Shown piece by piece: positions 7,344 to 16,367 of a stretch of 64,000 nt of DNA (position 1 is its first letter; each line of letters starts with the position of its first letter). The notes beneath the pieces are model-generated. The model had not been told where the DNA came from. It worked only from the letters and a program-made list of their open reading frames with translations, and made no database searches. A program made the position numbers and the translations under genes. Source of the DNA: JAAGZL01 sp964628835 (lineage in GTDB: Bacteria; Pseudomonadota; Gammaproteobacteria; Chromatiales; Chromatiaceae); contig CAZVME010000003.1 of assembly GCA_964628835.1 (NCBI GenBank), positions 36,601 to 100,600 of the forward strand. Reading direction: 5' to 3'.

Positions 7344-7411
7344 GGGTCGGAGTCATGTTGGTTAGTATAGAGATTTAATTCTATAGGTTGATTTGATTTA
7401 ACTCCGACTCC
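7344..7411. repeat. REP-like inverted repeat, copy 1
   Basis: GGGTCGGAGTCA (7344-7355) faces ACTCCGACTCC (7401-7411). The shared core is GTCGGAGT. A nested arm pair TATAGA/TCTATA lies inside. The same core forms the arms of the element at 32222-32293. It lies between the pilA terminator and the next gene. Confidence 0.65.
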
Positions 7412-7427
7412 GGTGTGTGGACCATGT

Positions 7428-9314
7428 ATGCTTAGACTTAAACACCTCTATCTGGCTACCCTGGCACTGATCACCATCCTGATCTATATGCCTGGTCTTT
7501 CTGGCCCTTTTCTTCTAGACGACTACTCCAACCGGGTCAATGCATACTCCTATGGCCTGGATTGGCAAGAGATACTATCCGCCACCTTTACCAACCAGAG
7601 CGGCATCCTGCGAAGGCCACTGGCTAATCTAAGTTTCATCCTGAATGCCATTGCCGACCCGTCCGCGTTTGGCTTCAAGCTGGTGAACCTGATACTGCAT
7701 CTGGTTACCGGTTTTCTGCTGTTCAACCTGATACAGAAACTATGCAGAGTCAGATCAAACCTAACCGGGATGCAGGCAAACCTCACAGCATCGATTGTTT
7801 CAACAATCTGGTTGCTGCACCCGTTACAGGTCAGCAGCGTGCTGTATGTGGTACAGCGCATGTCCATACTCTCGGCACTGTTCACGCTTGCAGCACTCCT
7901 GGTGTATGTGCGATTTCGCAGTAGCAGTGGCAATCTGAATCGGACAGTAGCACTTTTAGGCGGTTACTCTGCCCTTTGGATCCTGGGGCTGGCCAGTAAG
8001 GAGAGTGCAGCCCTGTTGCCGCTGTTCCTGCTTGGCGTTGAGTTCTGCATATTCAGATTTAAAGCTACGCCCGATAGGAACAGCAAGAGAAATTTACATC
8101 TGTTGCTCACACTGCTGGTCTATCTGCCACTGTTGGCGGGCGCCATCTACACCCTAACTCACTTTGGGGCCCTCACTGCCGGATATGGTGCACGGGATTT
8201 CTCTCTGCCGGAGAGACTATATACAGAGATACATGCAGTTATTTTTTATCTGAAGGTAATAATTACCCCGGACCTGTCACTTATGGGGCTGTACCATGAC
8301 GACTTCCCCATAAGCAGCTCCATGGAGCCAGTAACTCTTGTATATCTGGCGCTTATCATTATCTCCGTTCTGGCAGCGGTGTTTGTCCGAAAACGCTTCC
8401 CCCTATTGGCTTTGGGAATACTGTGGTTTTATTCAGCCCATCTGCTGGAGTCCACATTTCTCCCCCTGGAACCGGTGTTTGAACATAGAAACTACCTGGC
8501 CCTGGCCGGGGTATGCATGATCCTGGCCGAGGTGATTATTTATCTGCTTCAGGCTGGTGTCTCAACCAAAAGGCGCATATTCACCTGGTCCGGTGTTGTC
8601 TTGTTCATGCTGTTCATTACCACACTAACCAGCTTCCGCGTTGACTCCTGGTCCAGTCGGGAGAAGCTGTTCACCACCCAGGAGAGATACCATCCAGATT
8701 CGCGCCGGGTATTAATGGAACTGGTTAACATAGACGTGCAGAAAAGGCGTTTTGACCTGGCATACTCCAGGATCGACCGTATTGAGGCGCTTGCCCCAGA
8801 CCAGGCCCGTCACAGCATTATGCGACTGATTATAAGTTGTTATGAGAACAGATATTATGGGCATAACCTCAACCGGGCCATACAACTGCACACAAACAAT
8901 CCCGAATGGTTCAAATCCAGCAGTGAACTGCTGAATCTTGGCAAACTTTCTCTCAATGGCAAATGCCCTGCATACAACAGTTCACAGGTAATCAATCTAT
9001 TGTTGATTACTGCCAATGGCCATTCAGGCAGACCGGTCTCTCAACTCCACTCTATGGCAGGGCAACTATATGCAAAGTCCGACAATGCTGAAGAGGCCAG
9101 AGAACAGTATCGACTGGCCCACCTGACGGATACTTCCCAGTTGCAGCCGTTAATCGCCAAAACCTATCTTGAATTGAATGGCGGACTATTGGATGATGCG
9201 GAAAACACCATCCGATTATTGAGAAATGCTGAAAGAAATACTATCGTATACTACAACCATCTCATCAGTGAGTTGGAAGAGCATCTTGCTGATGCAAAAA
9301 GCAGCTCCAACTAA
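7428..9314 (+). CDS. GT-C-like multi-spanning membrane protein with C-terminal repeat region
   Basis: 628 residues from ATG 7428; a GTG at 7413 would add five residues (MCGPC). The N-terminal half has about ten membrane helices. After the first helix comes the short loop PGLSGPFLLDDYSN, whose acidic pair resembles the catalytic loop of GT-C glycosyltransferases that use lipid-linked sugars. The last 200 or so residues are soluble and helical, with TPR-like character. It belongs to the family of TPR-bearing polytopic proteins often found beside pilA. Its place directly after pilA suggests a pilin-modifying glycosyltransferase or oligosaccharyltransferase, in the position that TfpO occupies in Pseudomonas. 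That role is inference. No Wzy_C motif is seen, so it is not a TfpO homologue by sequence. Confidence 0.7.
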   Translation: MLRLKHLYLATLALITILIYMPGLSGPFLLDDYSNRVNAYSYGLDWQEILSATFTNQSGILRRPLANLSFILNAIADPSAFGFKLVNLILHLVTGFLLFNLIQKLCRVRSNLTGMQANLTASIVSTIWLLHPLQVSSVLYVVQRMSILSALFTLAALLVYVRFRSSSGNLNRTVALLGGYSALWILGLASKESAALLPLFLLGVEFCIFRFKATPDRNSKRNLHLLLTLLVYLPLLAGAIYTLTHFGALTAGYGARDFSLPERLYTEIHAVIFYLKVIITPDLSLMGLYHDDFPISSSMEPVTLVYLALIIISVLAAVFVRKRFPLLALGILWFYSAHLLESTFLPLEPVFEHRNYLALAGVCMILAEVIIYLLQAGVSTKRRIFTWSGVVLFMLFITTLTSFRVDSWSSREKLFTTQERYHPDSRRVLMELVNIDVQKRRFDLAYSRIDRIEALAPDQARHSIMRLIISCYENRYYGHNLNRAIQLHTNNPEWFKSSSELLNLGKLSLNGKCPAYNSSQVINLLLITANGHSGRPVSQLHSMAGQLYAKSDNAEEAREQYRLAHLTDTSQLQPLIAKTYLELNGGLLDDAENTIRLLRNAERNTIVYYNHLISELEEHLADAKSSSN

Positions 9315-9350
9315 ACCAACGCCTTACACAACCAACACTTAATAGTCATA

Positions 9351-10271
9351 ATGAACAAACAGGTGCCCATACAACCATCAGAGCACCCGACACACCAGAA
9401 CACCGCTTCTATCCTTGTTGTATACCATCCGGACCAGCACTTTTCTGAACGGCTACGGCGCATAGCCGCCCAAACCCGACTCATAGTTATTGTAAACAAT
9501 GGCCCCAAGGCCACGCTTGACAACCACTTAACCGAAATAACCCATCAGGAAACCAGAATTGATCTGTTGCAAAACAGCAAAAATATGGGGCTGGGGTTCG
9601 CACTTAACCAGGGCGTTGAGCATTGCCTGCATGATGGATACAAATGGGCGCTCCTGTTGGATCAGGACACCGAGGTAGATTCGGATATCGTAGCATCCCT
9701 AAGCAGCATAACCGCCAGCATGTCGCCCCTTCCTGCGGTTATCGGAGCCAACTACAGAAACAACCGGAATGGAAGGATCTTCAAGAGCTGCAGTGAATCT
9801 GATAGTGGTGTAACTAAGAGAAAAACGGTAATCACATCAGGAACCCTACTTAATCTAAAGACCCACATACTAATTGGTCCATTCATGGACAACTACTTTA
9901 TCGACTCCATCGACCATGAGTACTGCCTAAGGGCGCGCAGCAATGGTTTCCCCATCTACATAAGTTGCAAGCCTCTGATGACACACCATATCGGGACAGA
10001 ATTTAATACGGCAAGTTACCTACAACGATTGTTACGCGCACCCGATCACTCACCCGCACGAAAATACTACATCGCCAGAAACACCATCACCACAATGAAA
10101 ATATTCTGGCGCAGCGAAACCACCTGGTGTCTCAAACAGGCTCTCCGACTGACATCCGAGGTTATCTCCATCATGCTGTTTGAAGATTCAAAAGTAGCAA
10201 AGCTAAGCAGCACCATGAATGGAATGGTTGACGGCATTCTTGGCAGACCAGGTCCAGGACCGCTGGAATAG
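9351..10271 (+). CDS. Glycosyltransferase family 2 (rhamnosyltransferase-like)
   Basis: 306 residues. A GT-A fold begins with ASILVVYHPDQHFSERL and continues with IVIVNNGP. The metal-binding DxD stands in WALLLDQDTEVD near residue 105. The downstream FIDSIDHEYCLRARSNGF matches the acceptor-side motif of RfbN/RgpB-type rhamnosyltransferases. It would transfer an activated sugar to a growing lipid-linked glycan at the inner face of the membrane. It lies 36 nt after the GT-C-like gene and 2 nt before the next glycosyltransferase, in one plus-strand operon. Sugar and linkage cannot be read from the sequence. Confidence 0.85.
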   Translation: MNKQVPIQPSEHPTHQNTASILVVYHPDQHFSERLRRIAAQTRLIVIVNNGPKATLDNHLTEITHQETRIDLLQNSKNMGLGFALNQGVEHCLHDGYKWALLLDQDTEVDSDIVASLSSITASMSPLPAVIGANYRNNRNGRIFKSCSESDSGVTKRKTVITSGTLLNLKTHILIGPFMDNYFIDSIDHEYCLRARSNGFPIYISCKPLMTHHIGTEFNTASYLQRLLRAPDHSPARKYYIARNTITTMKIFWRSETTWCLKQALRLTSEVISIMLFEDSKVAKLSSTMNGMVDGILGRPGPGPLE

Positions 10272-10273
10272 TA

Positions 10274-11422
10274 ATGTCCGACAGAGAGGAAAAAAGAGAT
10301 CTGCTGATCCTAGGCGTGCATCAAAAAAGTGAAGCCTACCCAAATGTGCTGTATAGAATTCGAGATCTGGAGAAACATCCCGACATCAACACCCATGAAA
10401 TCAATTTTCCAATCATGGATGATCCAGCCAGAACCCCCGGTAAATTAAAACGACGATTCCCACGCTTTCTCCGCACAATCTACGGCCACATATATATATT
10501 AATCCGCTATCTCTTTTCGCCCTACAAACAGACGGTATATGTTCCATATCCTGCAACATTTGTCTGCTGGACACTATCTCTCTTACCCAAACGTCTGCAG
10601 CCATCCAGACTGATTATTGATCAATTCATCTCTCTCTATGAAACCATAGTGATTGATCGCAGATTAATCTCCAGAAATGGCCTGCTCGCCAAACTGCTTT
10701 TCCGCATAGAGAGACGTGCATTACACTCATGTGACAGCATAATTGTAGATACGTCACTGAACAGAATATATATTGAGAACCTGTTCAACATCCCTTTAAC
10801 GAGGATAGATGCAATTCCCTTAACCACAAATGAAGAGGCGTTCAGCCCTAGAGAATATAATGCGGGTAACAACAGGTGCCGGGTCCTGTTTATTGGCACC
10901 CTGATACCACTGCATGGTATTCAGATTATTATCTCCGCAATAAAACTACTACAATCTAATAATCACATAGAATTCACAATTATAGGAGACGGGCAGGATG
11001 CCAAATACCTTGAGGCCTTCAACAGAACCGGACCCAAGAATCTTGTTTGGCTGAGAAAATGGACAAGCCCGTACCAACTAGCTGATGAGATCGATAAATC
11101 AGATATATGCCTTGGTATTTTTAGTGGCAGCAAGAAAGCCGACCGGGTTTGCCCCCTAAAGTTATATGCTTACATGTCCATTGGCAGACCCGTGATTACT
11201 GCAGATACTAATTGGAGCAGGAACGTCTTGTCGGGACACAGCAAAAATGAGTTTTGCACCATAGCGCCAGGCAGTGGAGAGCTACTTGCCAAGCAAATTG
11301 AGAGCCTTGCGCTTGCACACAATGAAAGGCAGTTCCTGTCGACCGCATGCCAGGGGTTCTATAGAGATAACTTGAGCAACAAAAAAGCCATCGATAAACT
11401 ATCCGCCATTATACTTGGTTGA
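10274..11422 (+). CDS. GT-B glycosyltransferase (family 4-like)
   Basis: 382 residues. The N-terminal half is poorly conserved. The C-terminal half has the GT4 pattern: RVLFIGTLIPLHGIQIIISA (donor domain start), FTIIGDGQD, then SDICLGIFSGSKKADRVCPLK and LYAYMSIGRPVITADT, where the usual E-x7-E pattern is weak. It presumably adds a nucleotide sugar to the same lipid-linked glycan as its neighbours. The stop overlaps the next frame's possible TTG start. The stretch is rich in A+T, in line with transfer of the island. Confidence 0.8.
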   Translation: MSDREEKRDLLILGVHQKSEAYPNVLYRIRDLEKHPDINTHEINFPIMDDPARTPGKLKRRFPRFLRTIYGHIYILIRYLFSPYKQTVYVPYPATFVCWTLSLLPKRLQPSRLIIDQFISLYETIVIDRRLISRNGLLAKLLFRIERRALHSCDSIIVDTSLNRIYIENLFNIPLTRIDAIPLTTNEEAFSPREYNAGNNRCRVLFIGTLIPLHGIQIIISAIKLLQSNNHIEFTIIGDGQDAKYLEAFNRTGPKNLVWLRKWTSPYQLADEIDKSDICLGIFSGSKKADRVCPLKLYAYMSIGRPVITADTNWSRNVLSGHSKNEFCTIAPGSGELLAKQIESLALAHNERQFLSTACQGFYRDNLSNKKAIDKLSAIILG

Positions 11423-11454
11423 TTTTGACAGGGATCCATCTTCAAACTCGGGCC

Positions 11455-12399
11455 ATGAATACTCACTCACAGAAAACACCCAGGGTATGCATCCTATTAT
11501 CCACATACAACGGCGAACGTTTTATTGCCGAACAGTTGGACAGCCTGCTACATCAGACTTATCCCAACATCCACATACATATCCGGGACGATGGCTCCAC
11601 CGACGATACGGTTAAAATCATCAAATCCTATGGCAAAGTTCACAACAATATCTTCATAACAGAGGGTGAAAACTGCGGGATTGTGCACAGCTTCATCAAG
11701 ATCCTTAAGGACACCAACAATCCTTCTGGTCTATATGCATTCTGCGACCAGGACGATATCTGGTTATCTCACAAGGCGGAGGTGGCCGTATCGGCAATAA
11801 TGGACAGTCAAACCCCATCAAAGACTCTATATTGCACGCGCCTTGAATACACAGATCAAGACATGGGGCACTTGGGTTACTCTCGCATACCAAAGCAGAT
11901 TGGTTTTAACAATGCCATCGTAGAGAACATTGCAGTCGGCTGTACATCGGTGTTCGGAGAGGACATAAAACGCCTGGTTCTTCAAGCAGACCCCAATACA
12001 ATGATGATGCACGACTGGTGGACGTACCTCGCAGCAGCATCATTTGGCGAGGTTGTTTTTGACTCAAGGACCTCAATCAAATACCGGCAACATGGAAATA
12101 GTGCAACTCCCTGGGAACCGGGGCTAAAGAAAATAAAGGCCAGAGCATATGGACTGGTCAACAGACTTCTGAACCACAGACACGCCGGTCTGGATTCATT
12201 AAATCAGGCTATAAAGTTTATTGAAACATATCCGGAAACAGCGACCAAGAATACTGATCTCATTAGACAATTAGTCGACATGCGGGGAAAACGCACGCTC
12301 CTGAAGCGTCTTAGGTACATCTACAATCCGCAGGTGGTTCGAAGCGACCCAATAGAAAATCTGTTATTGAAACCCATGATACTTTTCAGGTTGCATTGA
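11455..12399 (+). CDS. Glycosyltransferase family 2
   Basis: 314 residues from ATG 11455; the frame is open back to a TTG at 11419, which overlaps the previous stop. I chose the ATG because it places the domain start RVCILLSTYNGERFIAEQL at residues 10-28, as is normal. The nucleotide-sugar Asp motif is IRDDGSTDDT, and the metal motif FCDQDDIWLSHK follows near residue 100. The family commonly adds rhamnose or other deoxysugars to O-antigens, but the donor here is unknown. Last gene of the plus-strand arm; it converges with the next gene after 31 bp. Confidence 0.83.
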   Translation: MNTHSQKTPRVCILLSTYNGERFIAEQLDSLLHQTYPNIHIHIRDDGSTDDTVKIIKSYGKVHNNIFITEGENCGIVHSFIKILKDTNNPSGLYAFCDQDDIWLSHKAEVAVSAIMDSQTPSKTLYCTRLEYTDQDMGHLGYSRIPKQIGFNNAIVENIAVGCTSVFGEDIKRLVLQADPNTMMMHDWWTYLAAASFGEVVFDSRTSIKYRQHGNSATPWEPGLKKIKARAYGLVNRLLNHRHAGLDSLNQAIKFIETYPETATKNTDLIRQLVDMRGKRTLLKRLRYIYNPQVVRSDPIENLLLKPMILFRLH

Positions 12400-12430
12400 G
12401 TTATTAATCCGGCAACCTTATAGGTGATGT

Positions 12431-14299
12431 TCAGCCTGACACCCAAGGCTTGGTTACCCGCGGGGCCGAAGCCAAATATGGCCAACTGTGTCCAAGGGAT
12501 AAATTCGGGTTGTAAGCCGGGTCATTATTAAGTATGCCTGGCCAGCGTGAATGCATATAAGCAATCTCTGCCTTGGCGCGTTGCTGCTTTTTAGGTGTAT
12601 TTTCAGAACCACGTGAAGCTGATTCATGGTGGTAAAGTTCTGCAAATGGAGTCCAGAGATTGCGGTAACCTTGCTCCATAACTCTAAGGCAAAAATCCAC
12701 ATCATTAAATGCGACCGACAAATTATCTTCCTCAAGACCACCAACTTCAACAAATAGTGACTTTCGCACCACAAGGCACGCAGCCGTCACCGCTGATAGA
12801 TTTTGAGTTGCCTTTGCCCTACATGCATATCCTGCCGTTCCTCGAGGCATATCTGCATAAATATGCCCCGCACACCCACCCATACCAACCAGGACACCGG
12901 CATGCTGTATGGTATCGTCGGGATAGTAAAGCATGGCGCCGACAGCCCCAATTTCATCGCGAACAGCATGACCAACCATCTCGTCCAGCCAATCACCTGA
13001 AATAACCTCAATATCGTTATTCATCAGACATAACATGCTGCCATTTGCTGCCAAAGCAGCAAAGTTGTTGATTGCAGAATAATTAAATGGCTTATCGTAC
13101 TCCAGCACCCTGGCGATACCGGCCTCCTCTAGTGTTGAAAGATACTCCAACGCTTCAGGATCATCCGATTGATTGTCTACCACGATGATTTCAAAATGTT
13201 TATAACAAGTCTTGCCAAGCAGACTGTCAATGCAACAACGCAGCAACTCGACCCCATTTCGCACCGGAATAATAATAGAGACGAGAGGTATTGGTTCTGG
13301 AAGATCATATTGTACATGCAGCGTGCCACAGGAGGCAGCACTAACTTTTCCAGGTTGACCGCTTTTTTCTAAATGTTCGGTTACAGCTGCCATCCGCGCT
13401 TCATAATTATGATTTTTATTTTTAGAATCTTTTTCAGCTGCCACTCCGGCATCACGCCGGTGGTACAAAACGTGCGAGATATGGTGAATTTGTGAAACAG
13501 ATGTACTTCTGGTCACCCGAAGCGCAAGATCCCAATTAGAGTAACTACCGAAGTCTTTTCTAAACCCTCCAACCTCACTCACAATACTGGACCGATAGAC
13601 ACACAGACTTGAAATCATATCCTGACTCAGGAACAAATCCGGATTCCAGTCCGGTTTAAAATAAGGATCAAAGCGTTTTCCCGACTCATCCACCTTATCT
13701 TCGTCGCTGTATATAATATCAAGGTGTGGCCTTTCATTGAGTGAAGCAACGACCATATAAAGCGCATGCTCAGCCAACTCGTCATTCTGATTGAGTAAGG
13801 TAACAAACTCACCCATAGCAAACTTAAGTGCAGAATTAGATGCGGTTGATATATGTCCATCTGCATCATGGCTTACGCTTTTAATCCGACGATCTGATTC
13901 TGCAATCTCATTGAGTGTCATTGCAATATGTGGTTCAGTTGCTGCAACATCCACAATACATAACTCCCAGTGCGGATACAGTTGTCGCCGAACAGACTCG
14001 ACAGCCAGTGCAACCCATTTTTCCTGTGCGTTACATACAGGCATTACTATTGAGATCAAAGGGTGATATTCGAGCGCATCAATATGTGATGAGATTTGTT
14101 TCCGGTCTTCCAAGTCTAGTGTGTCATTCTTTTCAATCCAGTAATCATAGTTGACGGCAGCTGTGAAATGTCCATATATCCCTTTCAATCCCTCACGACG
14201 CCACAGTCTGTAGCCTTTAATGACTGACTCTTTTGGCGAACACTTGGTAAGCAAGCGGATCAGTTCACGTAGGATAATTGAATGGTTACGCCTAAGCAT
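12431..14299 (-). CDS. Two-domain GT2 glycosyltransferase
   Basis: 622 residues with two GT-A domains. Domain 1 (about 75-290) opens ISIVMPVCNAQEKWVALAVE and has the metal motif IIYSDEDK. Its usual DDASTD segment reads DVAATE, so the first acidic pair is partly lost. Domain 2 (about 340-570) opens VSIIIPVRNGVELLRCC, with VVDNQSDD and CLMNNDIEVI, and keeps the standard motifs. Such tandem GT2 proteins elongate O-antigen or capsule chains by adding alternating residues. It is the last gene of the minus-strand arm, 23 nt after another GT2 gene. Whether domain 1 is active is open. Confidence 0.85.
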   Translation of the reverse strand: MLRRNHSIILRELIRLLTKCSPKESVIKGYRLWRREGLKGIYGHFTAAVNYDYWIEKNDTLDLEDRKQISSHIDALEYHPLISIVMPVCNAQEKWVALAVESVRRQLYPHWELCIVDVAATEPHIAMTLNEIAESDRRIKSVSHDADGHISTASNSALKFAMGEFVTLLNQNDELAEHALYMVVASLNERPHLDIIYSDEDKVDESGKRFDPYFKPDWNPDLFLSQDMISSLCVYRSSIVSEVGGFRKDFGSYSNWDLALRVTRSTSVSQIHHISHVLYHRRDAGVAAEKDSKNKNHNYEARMAAVTEHLEKSGQPGKVSAASCGTLHVQYDLPEPIPLVSIIIPVRNGVELLRCCIDSLLGKTCYKHFEIIVVDNQSDDPEALEYLSTLEEAGIARVLEYDKPFNYSAINNFAALAANGSMLCLMNNDIEVISGDWLDEMVGHAVRDEIGAVGAMLYYPDDTIQHAGVLVGMGGCAGHIYADMPRGTAGYACRAKATQNLSAVTAACLVVRKSLFVEVGGLEEDNLSVAFNDVDFCLRVMEQGYRNLWTPFAELYHHESASRGSENTPKKQQRAKAEIAYMHSRWPGILNNDPAYNPNLSLGHSWPYLASAPRVTKPWVSG

Positions 14300-14322
14300 A
14301 GTAAGTGACTTCTGTTATTGGA

Positions 14323-15456
14323 TTACCACTTTAACTTGTCTTTTACCAGGCGTGATAGGACTGGCAATAAACGTAGCGGCTTGGTTATTTGCCACGAAAA
14401 CGTGGACTTAACCCGAGTTACTTCCTTAAGAAGGTCAATATTTATTTGCTCAAGAGAGATTCGTTCCAGTAAATGAAACATGTCACTATCTCCGGCAATC
14501 CGAATAAGATCTTGGTAGTAAAATCCATAGGTTTGTTTGACCAATTGAGCATCACCAGGTTCGGACAGTAGTTCATAAAGCTGATTGATACCGAACACTT
14601 TGTGTGTTGTTGACCCGCTTCTGATGGCCAATTTGGCAACCAAGTATTTGGGGATAGCGTTTTCCTCTCCAGCGAACCCTGTAAGCTTAGGAAATATTTT
14701 ATTCACTTCGTCTAGACACCCACTACTCATATAATGACCAAGGATCTGCTGTAATTCAATTTCTATTCGAACACGATTCTCAAGGCGATTACCACTTGCA
14801 TTAGCCTCATTATCAAGCACTCGAAATTTCACGAGTGGTTCTGGAATAATATGGATTTCATATTTCAGACAAAGCCGAATCCACATCTCAAAATCACCCA
14901 GCTGCGCGAACCTCCTATCGTAAAGGCCAATATCTTCATAACAGGACTTCCTTACCATTACACTTGGGTGGCAAAGGCAATTACCATGATAGAAAAAATA
15001 GTTCAACCATTCAAAACGCGACCTGTTTGTCTGCTCAAATGTGTCATAATAAAAATGTGTTGGGTTCTGAAAATCACTACCGGAACCATCAATAAGCATG
15101 ACCCTTGTAAAAACAGCACCCGTGTTTTGATTTTGTTCTAGGAAAGCCACCTGCTTCTCAAGTTTCTCCGGCAACCAAATATCATCTGAATGGTGAATAG
15201 CAATATACTCACCCTTAGCATAATGGCGTATGGCCTCATTGATGCCGTATACACCACGTGAGCGCACGGCATTTCGTATTTTTACAATACGTAAATCATT
15301 AAAACCTTGAATAATTTCCCAGGAATTGTCCTCGGAGCAATCATCAATGATGATTAGCTCAAAATCCGTAAAGCTCTGTTCAAGCACGCTTGTAATAGCA
15401 TCTGCAATAAACTCTTCATGATTGAATGACGTTAGGATAATCGTAATATGGCACAT
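14323..15456 (-). CDS. Glycosyltransferase family 2
   Basis: 377 residues. The GT-A domain covers about residues 1-230: ITIILTSFNHEEFIADAI, then LIIIDDCSEDNS, and the metal-binding HHSDDIWLPEKL near residue 92. The C-terminal 140 residues are helical and resemble nothing I can name. Likely adds a sugar to the polysaccharide exported by the Wzm/Wzt pair encoded in the same arm. It is 143 bp from the upstream methyltransferase gene; that gap contains no gene I can support. Confidence 0.83.
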   Translation of the reverse strand: MCHITIILTSFNHEEFIADAITSVLEQSFTDFELIIIDDCSEDNSWEIIQGFNDLRIVKIRNAVRSRGVYGINEAIRHYAKGEYIAIHHSDDIWLPEKLEKQVAFLEQNQNTGAVFTRVMLIDGSGSDFQNPTHFYYDTFEQTNRSRFEWLNYFFYHGNCLCHPSVMVRKSCYEDIGLYDRRFAQLGDFEMWIRLCLKYEIHIIPEPLVKFRVLDNEANASGNRLENRVRIEIELQQILGHYMSSGCLDEVNKIFPKLTGFAGEENAIPKYLVAKLAIRSGSTTHKVFGINQLYELLSEPGDAQLVKQTYGFYYQDLIRIAGDSDMFHLLERISLEQINIDLLKEVTRVKSTFSWQITKPLRLLPVLSRLVKDKLKW

Positions 15457-15599
15457 AACTTGGTATCAGTTCCCAGTCCTGAAAAACATGCCCATGATTT
15501 CATTTTCTACCCATGGCTCGTTTGCTCTCAGCACCTCAACAGGGATTACACATACATCCCAGTCCCATAGCATTAGGTACACTTATGAATTTTCCACAA

Positions 15600-16367
15600 T
15601 CAGCATACTAATTTAGACTGCATAATAAATAATGGCCTGTTGAGGAATTCTCCCAGAGAATCTCTTCGAGCAATATTATGTGGGCTGACTGATTGATAAA
15701 ACGTACCTGCGCTAGAGTCTTCGGCAATTCCAACATCAGATATTACCCAGCTGTCACATGTCCCGGACTCAACAAAGTCTATAAGCTCTCTTTTTGTTCC
15801 GTTCCTGAACAAGGGAAGTCCAGTATTGCCCTTCCAATTGAATCCAATCTGCAAAATCAAGTATTTAGTGTGCTGCGCAATTCTGGACAGTGAATTCAGC
15901 ATGTTTTTTTTTGCTGCTGCGATGGACTGATCAGGATCTCCATAATCATCTCCCACATGATGTAAGACGTTGAGAAGCAGACAAACATCTGCATCTACTA
16001 TTGAAAGATCGTCCTCAAACCTCATGTAATGTGGGTGGACCTTTACCCGATCTTGCCAGCCCAGTAGATTTACCACCTCACTCATAAAAGCACAGTGATT
16101 GCGGTTTCCTTCAATAAATAGTGCTGATTGTGCCCCACGATCCACCAACTCAAGAGAAAAATATCCTGTGTTTCCACCGATGTCCACCAGAGATGCACCT
16201 TTGTATGGTACATGTTGCAGAATATAGTCTAATCGTTCTTCCTCATAACGCGAATGTGTATTCAGCATATTGACTGAAATGAACTCTCTTAGCGGCCTAG
16301 GCAATATCTGATAGTGGCTGTGCTTGCTGGTCAGATTATAGAGCTCAACTAACCGATTACGATTCAT
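15600..16367 (-). CDS. Class I SAM-dependent methyltransferase
   Basis: 255 residues. Motif I is LVDIGGNTGYFSLEL near residues 61-75, the acidic end of beta 2 is FIEGN, and motif IV is CLLLNVLHHVGDD. Together they mark a Rossmann-type methyltransferase that uses SAM. Its start overlaps the ATP-grasp gene stop by 4 nt, so the two are translationally coupled. A role in methylating a sugar or a sugar substituent of the exported glycan fits the context; the substrate is unknown. Confidence 0.78.
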   Translation of the reverse strand: MNRNRLVELYNLTSKHSHYQILPRPLREFISVNMLNTHSRYEEERLDYILQHVPYKGASLVDIGGNTGYFSLELVDRGAQSALFIEGNRNHCAFMSEVVNLLGWQDRVKVHPHYMRFEDDLSIVDADVCLLLNVLHHVGDDYGDPDQSIAAAKKNMLNSLSRIAQHTKYLILQIGFNWKGNTGLPLFRNGTKRELIDFVESGTCDSWVISDVGIAEDSSAGTFYQSVSPHNIARRDSLGEFLNRPLFIMQSKLVC

